NCBI GenBank assembly: GCA_019677205.1 | Contig: JAAMXY010000277.1 | Location: forward strand, 1-34,446 | Direction: 5' to 3' | From: Pinguiococcus pyrenoidosus | Lineage: Eukaryota; Sar; Pinguiophyceae; Pinguiochrysidales; Pinguiochrysidaceae | Length of the DNA: 34,446 bases | In this document: piece after piece, positions 1-8,686 of the stretch | How the letters are laid out: the number at the start of each line of letters is the position of its first letter | Position numbering within the stretch: position 1 is the stretch's first letter | The notes under the pieces: generated by a model | What the model saw: the letters and a program-made list of their open reading frames with translations, nothing else | What the model was told of the DNA's origin: nothing | The model's database searches: none | Position numbers and translations under genes: made by a program

Positions 1-104
1 AGATGGGCATCCTCGCCCTCATGGTCCACGAGAAGCTCGACAACAACCCGTACATCATCAACTCCCTGCTTGGTGCCCCGGTTGACTTCAACGCCGGCTT
101 CTAA
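1..104 (+). CDS. Light-harvesting chlorophyll a/c-type protein, C-terminal end (5' partial)
   Basis: Frame 3 is open from the window edge and ends at TAA 102-104. It gives 33 residues starting MGILALMVHEKLDNN and ending GAPVDFNAGF. A short hydrophobic run followed by HEKL and a PYIINSLLG tail fits the end of the third membrane helix and the lumenal C-terminus of the LHC superfamily, in the a/c-binding branch (fucoxanthin, peridinin or cryptophyte type). These thylakoid proteins bind chlorophyll and carotenoid and pass excitation energy to the photosystems. The upstream chlorophyll-ligand motifs lie outside the window, so the subfamily cannot be fixed. The tail seen here does not resemble a green-lineage Lhcb end. 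The call rests on one short segment and is tentative, but it is the only direct sign of photosynthesis in the window. Confidence 0.6.
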   Translation, partial: MGILALMVHEKLDNNPYIINSLLGAPVDFNAGF

Positions 105-658
105 GTCGATTCGCTTTTTGCTGGTCATACCCACTTCAGTTGGTCATAGGAGAAAGTACAAGCATGGCCCCAGCCATGCTTGAATGAATTCGAACAAGTG
201 GTCAATTGCTTTCTTTGCAAGTGGAAGCGTCTCCGTCCCCCTGCTGCACTTGCGAGGGAGCCTCCGCACATCGCAATCACCTGGCCTGCTTGAAGTTCAC
301 GCCGCCTCGCACACTGCTCCTTTCCGATGAAAGCCTTCACACCTTTGTCCGCGCTCCAACGATCCTACCACAGCTTTGTGCGTCGTGGATGTGCAAGAAG
401 TTGCGTGCATGAAGTAAAGAGACGCTTCATGTGGGCGCGCAACGAAAGAGCGAGGCAGTTGCAGTTGCAGCGTGGGCAACGAGGAGGCGTTGCGCCTCAG
501 CCCGTCCTTTTCCCTGCTCCCCGATCCACGGTCTCCCTGAACCCCCAAAGCAGAAAAAGTTCCGAAGGGAAGTGAAACAAGTGTGGCTTCATATGTGTGC
601 GCGACGACGCAGAACGGCTCATGAACAAAGCATGAAGTTCAAGCAAGATCCACGCATC
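105..658. other. Convergent 3' intergenic region
   Basis: This stretch lies between the stop of the light-harvesting gene (+) and the stop of the Ufd1-UBX gene (-), so it should hold two 3' untranslated regions. Open frames on both strands are short, mutually overlapping and show no family resemblance. I see no RNA gene and no repeat. Confidence 0.5.
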
Positions 659-2153
659 CTAAGCAGCTTCCACGATAAATGCCTCGCGTTTCGAGAACGA
701 CAGCTCCTCTAGCGTTCTATCCGACTCGGCCATGGTAAATCGTGTCTTGGGATACTGCCGAACGAGGACCGGGTTCGCCGCGTCCGCATTCGACTGAATG
801 TAAGCGAAGACGCCCGCAAGCGAGTCGGACATGCGAAAGCGACGCGAGAGGTTCTTCCGCGGCTCCTGAATCCGAATGCGAATCTGCACCGCGAGCGGAT
901 CATCCACAGGAGGCTCTGGCGGGAGCTCTTGCACGACCTTTGCCACCTTCTGCGGTCGCGGCTCTGGGGTAGCTTGAGGCGCCTCTTCGCGCAGCGACCG
1001 ACCCTGGCCCTGGAACGCAGTGACCTTCTCTTCTTGACCCTGCTTGGGCAACGCCGCGGCGCTGGCAGGCGCCGGAGTCGGCTGCTGCCCTGCGACAGGG
1101 TCGCCAAAAGCCGGCGCTGCCGGAATCTTCTGCTCTTCCGGAATGAACTCGTCGATTTCGACGTCCACGTCCGTGTCTAGCAAGGAGCAGGCGAAGTGGG
1201 GCTGCACGTCGGACACCTTGATGTCGTATGCGCGACCCCGGTGCCACACCTGCATGATGTCCCCAATGGTCACCGTCGTGTGAAAGTGGAAGTTGAACTC
1301 CAGCGCCGCCTTGACGTCCGGAATCGCCTGGAGCGCGTACCGCCCAATCGGCGACAGCCGGACCGCGGACGCCTTCAGGAGCTTCACGAATCGCACCCGG
1401 ATCGTCTCGCCAATGACCTCCGCTGCGTCATCGAGGACAATGTTGGCGTCGTCACCCACCGCCGATGCCGGGCCGTCCTCTGCGGCGTTTTCCCATTCCA
1501 TCGCATCCGAGTCCCGTCGCAACAGGCTTGGCTGCGTCGCATGCAGCAGGCTCCGGCGCACCTTTATGGGCAGCCCGATGGTCCCCTCTTCCGCCGTGAA
1601 CTCCCGCACTCCACAGTGCGTGATATGCTCAGGGAGCTCCTCCGCATCTCGCAAGCGCTGCAAGCGGAAGGCCAGAGCGGCGTCTGCCGCCAAGGCTCCC
1701 TTTGCTGAGAGGGCCTCCAAAGCGCTCTGGGGAAGCAGCACCTTGTCGTCCTCTCCTTCCGCCTCTACGATCCGGAGGTCCACGGTCCACACGATGCCGC
1801 CGCCCTCCAGCAGCTGGCGTTCCAGCTGCTTTTCCATCCGTTCCTTCCTGAATTCCATGGAAACCACGCAAGGCGGGGGTTAGAAGCTTGAACTTTTACA
1901 CCGCAAAGCTTGCGCTGCTGCCACAACTTCGTCTCCTCAGCCTTCCCCAAAAGCCGACAGAGGTGCCAAGGACAACTTACTCGATGATCCGCTCTTCTTC
2001 TCGCTTCTTTAAGGCCTCCTCGATCTCCTGCTGTGCGGCCTTCGCCTCTGTCCGCTCCTGCGCGCGCTGCCGCGTGCGCCGCAAAGCGGCGCCCTTGCGC
2101 CGCTGCTGCTCCTTCTGGAGGCGCTTCTCGCGCATCGCGAAGTCGATGTCCAT
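659..2153 (-). CDS. Ufd1-domain / UBX-domain fusion protein
   Basis: Two exons: 2153-1981 and 1847-659, with a 133-nt GT-AG intron (donor GA|GTAAGT, acceptor TTCAG|G, branch-like TTCTAAC). They join in phase 2 to give 453 residues. Residues 1-70 are a charged helix (MREKRLQKEQQRR onward). Residues about 75-310 match the Ufd1 N-domain double-psi barrel: LLPQSALEAL, THCGVREFTAEEG, LLKASAVRLSP and a GRAYDIKVSDV strand correspond to landmarks of human UFD1. A Pro/Gln/Ala linker follows. Residues 373-453 are a UBX-like ubiquitin fold ending YPKTRFTMAESDRTLEEL, where UBX domains usually carry FPR. Ufd1 N-domains bind ubiquitin and Cdc48/p97, and UBX domains bind the Cdc48 N-domain, so I infer a Cdc48 adaptor. 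The first ATG of exon 1 is taken as the start. Putting both folds in one chain is unlike canonical Ufd1. Confidence 0.85.
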
Positions 2154-2689
2154 GGTGCTGCAGTGGCTGGCTGGGACACCCGACGCGCTGCCACGGAAAC
2201 CTCAAGAGAGAGGGTTTTTTCCTGCGAATTCGAGAATTCTCCGAAAATTCCGATTTCCGCCGAGACGCCGTTCTTCTAGAATGATCGTCAGACGAGTTGT
2301 GAAATAATTCTGAAATGTGGGATGGGCGAGTGCTCCCATTGGTGATATCTTCGGAAAATCACTCGGAGTCCCTGAAAAAGCATGGATAAGAGTGGCTATC
2401 GGACGGCGCATTTCCCGAGGACGGGTACTTCCCATGATCTAGTAGAAGATGTTTATGTATGACAAGAACTATAATTTAATTAAGAAGTTCCCTATATATT
2501 GAAAATGTAATAGTTTTTGTGACACCAATAAAAATCATCAAAGATTGGATAATTTGTTCATATCTTTACCACATGCTTATGTACCCGTTTGAATGGAAAC
2601 TTACACCCTCGCGGCGTTGTAACTGCGAAACTGTTCCCTAGGTTTTCCCGCCATATTCTTGGTGGACTTCTGGTTCACCAGCTTCTAAG
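2154..2689. promoter_or_regulatory. Divergent promoter, AT-rich core, Ufd1-UBX and CFAP57
   Basis: The genes on either side are transcribed away from each other. The centre (about 2430-2570) is strikingly AT-rich against the surrounding GC-rich DNA and contains TATAATTTAATTAAG and CTATATATTG. A TTTCCCGCCAT element at 2644-2654 begins 46 nt before the CFAP57 ATG. Repeated AATTC/GGAAAATTCC-like strings occur at 2222-2245. Transcription start sites cannot be placed from sequence alone. Confidence 0.5.
2644..2654 (+). promoter_or_regulatory. E2F-like element TTTCCCGCCAT upstream of CFAP57
   Basis: TTTCCCGC matches the classical E2F/DP consensus (TTTSSCGC). The element starts 46 nt before the CFAP57 ATG. 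The identical 11-mer occurs at exactly the same spacing before NUP54 (19561-19571). The position suggests a core-promoter or 5' UTR role; the binding protein is inferred. Confidence 0.45.
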
Positions 2690-5600
2690 ATGACGCAGGA
2701 AGGCGATCTGAGCAAGCGGCGAATCTTCGGTTGCAGGGGGGAGTTGCGCCACTCCCTCATCAGCACTGACGGCAATGACACCTTCGCGTACGTGGCCGGC
2801 CACAATGTAGTGTTCCAGGCTCTGCGCTCCAAGGACCAGTCCTTCATCCAAGGAGAGGACGACACACGTGGCATTTCTGCGGTGGCATTGAGTCGCGATG
2901 GCCGAGTGCTGGCCCTGGCGCAGCGGAAGGACCGGCCTTTCATTGCCCTGTGGGAGCCCAAGAGCTTCCGCAAGCGGAAGGTGCTGCAGCCCGATGAGCC
3001 GGTTGGCGGCGACGTGGTGGCCATGGCCTTCAGCGGCGAGACGGACATCCTCGCGACGCTCAGTGACGAGCCTACGCACGAGCTGACGCTGTGGAATTGG
3101 GTCAAGGGCAAGGTGGCCAGCAAGGTGCAGATCCCCACGCAGGCTCCGCTGCACACGCTGGTGTTCGACCCGCAGAGCAGCGTGCTGGGCGCGGCCGGAG
3201 ACAGCGGCCTGTACTTCTACCGGGCCAAGGGAGAAGGAGAGAATCTGCAGCTGATGCCCACGCCGGACATCGAGCCCGCGAACTTCACTGACCTCATCTG
3301 GCTGACCTGCATCGAGCACGGCTGCGCCGCCTGCACGAGCACCGGAGAGCTCAGCATCTTCGTCTCCAGCCGGCCCGAGGCCAACTTGTCGCATCCCGCT
3401 GAGGACCTGTACACCTGCCTGCTGCCCACGTCCAACGGCTTCTTCGCGGCCGCCATTGGAGGGGTGTATCATCACTTCGTGCACAAGCCGTCGCACCGGC
3501 AGCGCCGACCCGAGCGGCTCTTCGAGATCGCCGCCACGTTTCAAGTGCAGAACTGCTCGGTGGGCTGCCTTAGCATGTGCCTCACGAGGGACGAGGGCAC
3601 GCTCCTGGCCATGTCCGAGGACAACCAGCTCTACAAGATGGAGACCATCAGCGACGACCTCCGAGAGCGCTCGGACGACGACAGCGAAGCCCGGTCGCGA
3701 GGGAGTCAGGGTCCCAACGACGGCGACAAGAGCACCAGCACCACCAGCCGGAAGAGCAAGGCGGCGCGACCGGTGACCTTTGCCTTCCATGGCAAGGGCG
3801 CCGTGGTCGGCCTGGACTTGTGTCTGCGGAAGCCGCTCTGCGTCACCATCGGCAAGGACCGGAAGATCATGATCTGGAACTACATGGAAGACACGCTGGA
3901 GCAGGTCGCGAACAGCACCGAAGATCTGCTCAGCTGCACCTTCCACCCCAATGGCCTGCATCTCATCGTGGGCTGCGCCGACCGCCTCCGCCTCATGAAC
4001 ATCCTGGTCGACGACATCCGCACGTACTACGAGATCAACATCAAGTCCTGCACGGAGGTCCAGTTCAGCAACGGCGGTCACGTCTTTGCGGCCGTCACGC
4101 CCGGCAACAGCATCTGCATCTTCGACTTCTACACGCGTGAGAAGCTGCACGAGCTTCGCGGGCACAACGCGCGGATCCAGAACCTGTCATGGAGCGAGAA
4201 CGACCTCTACCTGCTCAGCTCTGGCTCCGACGGCGCAATCTACCAGTGGGACGCCATCGAAGGCAAGCGGGTGGAGGAGTTTGTCCAGAAGGGCGTGGTC
4301 TACCACGGCGCAATCCTTACGAAGACCTCGATGATCGCGTGCTCCTCGGATCGCAAGCTGAAGGAGATCAACGCGAGCGACTTCTCCGTCTCCACGGAAC
4401 TGGACTGCGGGGTCAACTTCTCCCAGATATCGCTGGCCAGGGGCGGCCACCGACTCTTCACGGGCACGTCCATGTCGTCGGACTCGAGCACGCCCGGCTC
4501 GGTGCGCGTGTACACCTACCCGCTGGCGGGTGACTACGTGGACTACGCCTGCATGGCAGGGAACGTCACGAAGATGCGAGCCAGCTACGACGACCAAATC
4601 CTGGTCGTGGCCGACAATGCCGGGACCATCTGCTTCTTCGACATCCGGGAGCGGCACGGCGGCGCAGGCATATCGGGCGGCGTCGGCATTCTCCCCATGC
4701 ACGCCACCTTCCCCTGGTCTGAGGAGATTCTCGTGACGAGATCCGATCTGGAGGACCGGCGGAACATCGTGGAAGATCTGGTGCGGAAGGTGGACGAGCT
4801 CGAGGTGCAGAATGAGTATCAGCTGCGCATGAAGAACATGCGCTTCGGGGAGCACATGAAGGAGATCACCGAGAAGTTTACGCAGGAGCTGGAGCAGGAC
4901 AAGAATCGCTACGAGCTGCTTCAGGAAGAGAAGTCCGACATGGAGACCGAGAACACCGCGAAGATGAAGCAGCTCGAAGAGCAGCACGAGCACGCGCTCC
5001 AGGAGCTCGAGTCCAACTACCAGCAGCGCATCATGGGCGAAGTGGAGCGCTTTCAGCAGGCGGTCCACGAGCGGAACCTGCAGCAGACCAAGTGGGAGGA
5101 GCAGCGAACGCAGCTCATCGAAGCGCACCAGAACTACATGAACGAGCTGACGGACGACTTTGAGACCAAGCTCGATGAGGACCGCCAGCTGCGCATCGGC
5201 CTGGAGGACGACCTCGCTGATCTGCAGCGCGACCTGGAGGAGACGAAGCAGCAGCTTGAGGACGACATCGACACGGAGATCACCAATCTTCAGGGGCGCT
5301 ACGAAGCTCGCCTGGCGGAGGAGAAGGAGGAGATGCTTCGGCTGAAGGGGGAGAACGGGATCATGAAGAAGAAGTTTAGTGTGCTGGGCAAGGAGATCGA
5401 GGACCAGAAGGAGCTCATCAAGGATCTGCAGGAGAAGGAGACGGAATTGTACGCGCAGATCGAGAACCTGCGGCAAGAGATCCTGTCGCTCAAGCGGGAG
5501 ATCCGGAGCCGCGACGACACGATCGGGGACAAGGAGCGGAAGATCTACGAGCTCAAGAAGAAGAACCAGGAGCTCGAGAAGTTCAAGTTCGTGCTCGACT

Positions 5601-6379
5601 ACAAGATCCGCGAGATCAAGAGGCAGATCGAGCCACGGGAAGTGGAGATCGGCAACATGAAGATCCAGATCAAGAAGATGGATCAGGAGCTCGAGCAGTT
5701 CCACAAGAGCAATGCAAGTCTGGACCTCATGATCGGCGATCTGCGGAAGCAGCTCGACAGCATGCAGCACGAGATCAAGAAGCAGCGCAAGAAGATCCAC
5801 CGGCAGAACACGGCAATCAGCAACCTGAAAGGCGAGCTGCACGAGGTCGTCGGAAGCATCCAGGATCCGGTCGCCCTACACCAAGGCATCGAGCGCTTGC
5901 TCCGGCGATACCGGACCGAGGACGCTGACGCTGCCGTGGAGGTTGACGAGCAAGTTGCCAGGGAGTACGAGCGGCACCGGGACTATCTGGAGGGCACGAT
6001 GCTCGCCCTCAAGGCGAAGTTTGAGCAGGGGGCAGAGGAGTACCGTAGCGTCAACGTCGATACGATGTCGAAGAATCTGAAGCTCATCAAGGAGATCAAC
6101 AGCCAGCGCGACAGGCACCGAAACGCCCGCTTGCAGCTCGCTGCGGCGACCAGTCAGATGCAGCACCTAAGCCACGCACAATCGACGCGATACCGCACTG
6201 ACCCGGAAACGTCGGAGATGGTAGAGACCTCGAGGTCAAAGCGAATGGAGCTGGAGACCCTTGTCGATCGCCAACGCGAGCGAATTGGCCTTCTAGAAAG
6301 AGAGCTCCTCGAGCTCGAAGATAGAATGATCAGCGGAGAGCGACCAGCCACGCAGGAGACCTTGCCAGTGCAAGTATAG
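2690..6379 (+). CDS. CFAP57: CFAP57 (WDR65), cilia- and flagella-associated WD40/coiled-coil protein
   Basis: One uninterrupted frame of 1229 residues, close to the length of animal CFAP57 (about 1250). Residues about 30-655 are WD-repeat blades, with family landmarks such as RKRKVL, DRLRLMNILVDDIR and GGHVFAAV. Residues about 684-1217 form an almost unbroken coiled coil with the conserved strings NEYQLRMKNM, LRLKGENGIMKKKFS and KKKNQELEKFKFVLDYKIRE. CFAP57 is an axonemal protein linked to inner-arm dynein and the nexin-dynein regulatory region, so the organism very probably makes motile flagella. The ATG follows a stretch containing stops and an E2F-like site, and no better upstream start exists. 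It is the longest gene here and the only complete gene above 600 nt without an intron. Long antisense frames opposite it are codon-bias shadows. Confidence 0.96.
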   Translation: MTQEGDLSKRRIFGCRGELRHSLISTDGNDTFAYVAGHNVVFQALRSKDQSFIQGEDDTRGISAVALSRDGRVLALAQRKDRPFIALWEPKSFRKRKVLQPDEPVGGDVVAMAFSGETDILATLSDEPTHELTLWNWVKGKVASKVQIPTQAPLHTLVFDPQSSVLGAAGDSGLYFYRAKGEGENLQLMPTPDIEPANFTDLIWLTCIEHGCAACTSTGELSIFVSSRPEANLSHPAEDLYTCLLPTSNGFFAAAIGGVYHHFVHKPSHRQRRPERLFEIAATFQVQNCSVGCLSMCLTRDEGTLLAMSEDNQLYKMETISDDLRERSDDDSEARSRGSQGPNDGDKSTSTTSRKSKAARPVTFAFHGKGAVVGLDLCLRKPLCVTIGKDRKIMIWNYMEDTLEQVANSTEDLLSCTFHPNGLHLIVGCADRLRLMNILVDDIRTYYEINIKSCTEVQFSNGGHVFAAVTPGNSICIFDFYTREKLHELRGHNARIQNLSWSENDLYLLSSGSDGAIYQWDAIEGKRVEEFVQKGVVYHGAILTKTSMIACSSDRKLKEINASDFSVSTELDCGVNFSQISLARGGHRLFTGTSMSSDSSTPGSVRVYTYPLAGDYVDYACMAGNVTKMRASYDDQILVVADNAGTICFFDIRERHGGAGISGGVGILPMHATFPWSEEILVTRSDLEDRRNIVEDLVRKVDELEVQNEYQLRMKNMRFGEHMKEITEKFTQELEQDKNRYELLQEEKSDMETENTAKMKQLEEQHEHALQELESNYQQRIMGEVERFQQAVHERNLQQTKWEEQRTQLIEAHQNYMNELTDDFETKLDEDRQLRIGLEDDLADLQRDLEETKQQLEDDIDTEITNLQGRYEARLAEEKEEMLRLKGENGIMKKKFSVLGKEIEDQKELIKDLQEKETELYAQIENLRQEILSLKREIRSRDDTIGDKERKIYELKKKNQELEKFKFVLDYKIREIKRQIEPREVEIGNMKIQIKKMDQELEQFHKSNASLDLMIGDLRKQLDSMQHEIKKQRKKIHRQNTAISNLKGELHEVVGSIQDPVALHQGIERLLRRYRTEDADAAVEVDEQVAREYERHRDYLEGTMLALKAKFEQGAEEYRSVNVDTMSKNLKLIKEINSQRDRHRNARLQLAAATSQMQHLSHAQSTRYRTDPETSEMVETSRSKRMELETLVDRQRERIGLLERELLELEDRMISGERPATQETLPVQV

Positions 6380-6484
6380 ACAAAGAAAAGGTTCGCTTTT
6401 TGCTATCGTTGTGATTCCGAAGTTGGAAGCGAGCGTCTTCTCGCTCCGAGACCATCCATGCGGCAACCGGCTCCACTTCAGGTC

Positions 6485-6541
6485 GCACCGGCATCCACTC
6501 GCCGCACCGGCATCCACTCGCCGCACGGGCATCCACTCGCC
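6485..6541. repeat. Three tandem 19-bp repeats in the CFAP57 3' region
   Basis: The unit GCACCGGCATCCACTCGCC occurs at 6485-6503 and 6504-6522 without change, and at 6523-6541 with one substitution (GCACGGG). It lies between the stop codons of the convergent CFAP57 and aminopeptidase genes, so it is probably in a 3' UTR. It looks like a small minisatellite; no coding role is evident. Confidence 0.9.
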
Positions 6542-6607
6542 GCCGCGTTTACCACACCAAGGCATGGTCAATCTGGAGACTCCAAGCCCGGAGGCCTTGG
6601 AGTGGAT

Positions 6608-8404
6608 TCAGTGTTTGCGCCGCTTCCGCTTGTGTTTTCCGCCGGAGTGTGCGCTGCCTTCCGATACGGACTGCTGGAGGGTGGGCTGGGTGTCGTTCCC
6701 ATCTGTCACTAGAGAGTCTCCCTGGCTCTGCGATTCCACTACATTGTGCCTGGCTCCTGCTCCATTTGGCACACCGTTGGGCGCCTTGTCAACCTTCAAT
6801 GTGCGATCGACGGAGCTGAAGTTGTTGAAGAAGGCCTTGAGCGCTCGATATCCATGCTCGGCGTCGTCCGCCCCCATCATTTCCCGCACGGAGTGCATGC
6901 TCAGCTGTGGCGAACCGATGTCCACAGTTCGCATGCCGGTCAAGGCGGCTGTGATCGGGCCGATCGTCGAGCCACAGCCGGTATCCGAGCGAGTCGCAAA
7001 CTCTTGGAACGGCAGATCCTCCTTCAGGCAGCACTGCCGGAAGATCGTCGAGGTCACCGCGCTTGATGCATACCGTTGGTTGGGGTTGTGCTTCAGTACG
7101 ATTCCCCCGTGGATTTTGGGGGCCAGCGCTGGGTCGTGGCGCTCAGGATAGTTTGGATGGTGCGCGTGCGCCATGTCAGCGCTGACGCAGAAGGACTTAC
7201 GAATCACGCGGGGCAGCAAATCCGCAGGCAGTCCCTGGTCGCCGCCGTGGAGGCCGTGCACAATCCGCTTGATCGCATCCGGAAGAATCGGACCCTGTGC
7301 CCCCGCGATCGACGACGAGCCGACCTCCTCGTTGTCGAAGAGCGCGATGGCGCGGACATTGGGCTCCTCGGGCAGCGTGTCCAGCGAATCGACCAGAGCC
7401 CTCAGCGACTGATAGGAAGAGCAGAGATTGTCGAGGCGGCCGGAGAAGATGAACTCGTTGGCTGCACCGCCGATCATGGATGGCTGGGTGTCGCACAGCT
7501 GCAGCTCGAAGTCGAGGATGTCCTGCTCGGTCTCGCACCCGAGGTGCTCCATGAGAATGTGCAGAAGCAGCGGACTATGCTTTGCATCTGAGAAGGCATC
7601 TGTGAGGGGTCCCTGCAGATGCCATGGCGCTTGCATAACATCTTTCTACCTTTCGAATCCGACTTCTTCTTCCCCATCATTGCGCTCTCCTTGATTGCCG
7701 TCGCAAGCATGGGATACAGGTGCTGCTGCAAGTTCGGCGAGAAGCTGCCGCGCTCATCTCCCTTCGTCAGATGAATTGCCAGCGTCGAAGTGCGCAAAAT
7801 AGGCCGCTCGATCTGAGAACAAAGAAAAGTACACCAGAAATTCTCAGTTCTCAGACCCAATACCTCGTGTCAAATCTTGCTTCTTGCTTCTTGCTTCTTG
7901 CTTCTTGCTTTACCTTCACGAGTCGGTGCACGATACGAGGACCTTCGCGGACGAGCGCGCGTCCAGCGACCGTGAGGTCGCGATCGAACCACGTGTGCCA
8001 CAGGCCTCCTCCGTAGCCAGCCACGGCCACCATGCTGCAAGCGCCGCGCGAGCACTTGCTGATCGGCTTGAGCTTCGGACAAGGCGAGTCCGTGTGCGCC
8101 CCAATCAAGGCCACTCCGCTGTCCGAGGTCGCGCGGCCGCCCACGCAAAACGCCACCAGACTGCTCATGTTCCTCGTGAAGAAGTACTTGCCCTAAGAGA
8201 GCATGAGGAAGCTCAGCACCTGTGCGGCGCCTTCAGATGAACGCGACAGAAGGGCAAAACCTGCGGCTGGAGTTGACCCCATGGCTCCATTTCGTCCAGT
8301 TCTACGAAGTCATGAGCGAGCAGAAGCGACTTCGCAGCGGCCACCGCGTGAAAAGCCGTCCACGAGTCGTTCAGAAACGCCACGAGATCTTCCGCAAACG
8401 ACAT
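6608..8404 (-). CDS. DNPEP: Aspartyl aminopeptidase (peptidase family M18)
   Basis: Four exons: 8404-8261, 8192-7914, 7812-7650, 7587-6608. The introns are 68, 101 and 62 nt. The model gives 521 residues and aligns with human DNPEP from start to end. The enzyme removes N-terminal Asp or Glu from peptides in the cytosol and is a two-metal dodecamer. Likely metal ligands by family comparison are H81 (GAHTDSPC), D248 (RLDN), E283 (DNEEVGS), D333 (SADMAHA) and H427 (MHSVRE). YGGGLWHTWFDRDL is a family signature. The last intron has two in-frame acceptors 12 nt apart (after CTCACAG or TTCTCAG), which could add four residues. After the normal family end (about residue 462) there is a tail of about 60 residues finishing GGKHKRKRRKH, resembling a nuclear localisation signal. 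The start is the first ATG that gives a family-like N-terminus. Confidence 0.95.
7874..7912. repeat. Tandem 7-bp repeat (TTCTTGC)n inside an aminopeptidase intron
   Basis: About five copies of a 7-nt unit, TTCTTGC on the plus strand, fill the donor-proximal part of the second aminopeptidase intron. On the transcript they read as a purine-rich GAAGCAA repeat directly after the GTAAAG donor. It is probably a simple slippage repeat within an intron. Confidence 0.85.
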
Positions 8405-8686
8405 GGTGCGGAGTGCGGCGCTTTGGGCCGCGGCGCCCAAAACGCCGCTCGAAGATCGGGTCGCGTCCCATCCTATGGGGAAATAGTCTCAAATATTTTG
8501 TTCTAAATTGATACTGAAGTACCAAAAAGCGTACCTGGAGTACCCACAGGATCTTGGGTTTCCCGCGCTTTTGAGTTAACGAAGTCCTCATGACATCTTC
8601 GTGCGGCCCCATGTAGAACGACCGCAGACTGCGTCTGGATCCTGAGACCATCGCTGAGCACTCTGAAGAGAGCGCGCGCGCATAGC
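8405..8686. promoter_or_regulatory. Divergent promoter, aminopeptidase and LRR gene
   Basis: This 282-bp spacer separates two divergently transcribed genes. It contains a short AT-rich run at about 8487-8528 (CAAATATTTTGTTCTAAATTG). A TTTCCCGCGC string at 8559-8568 is an E2F-like match. No RNA gene or ORF in it looks real. Confidence 0.4.

Noticed and set aside
2675-5842. Long minus-strand ORFs (496 and 551 codons) opposite CFAP57
   Set aside because: They are antisense to a clearly conserved gene and are Leu/Val/Asp-rich, as expected from reverse-reading GC-rich Glu/Lys coiled-coil codons.
8402-8440. Upstream TTG start for the aminopeptidase
   Set aside because: The ATG at 8404 gives the family-like N-terminus. 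TTG starts are not expected here, and the same reasoning applied to NUP54, the MLO-like, TPX2-like and dolichyl-diphosphatase genes.
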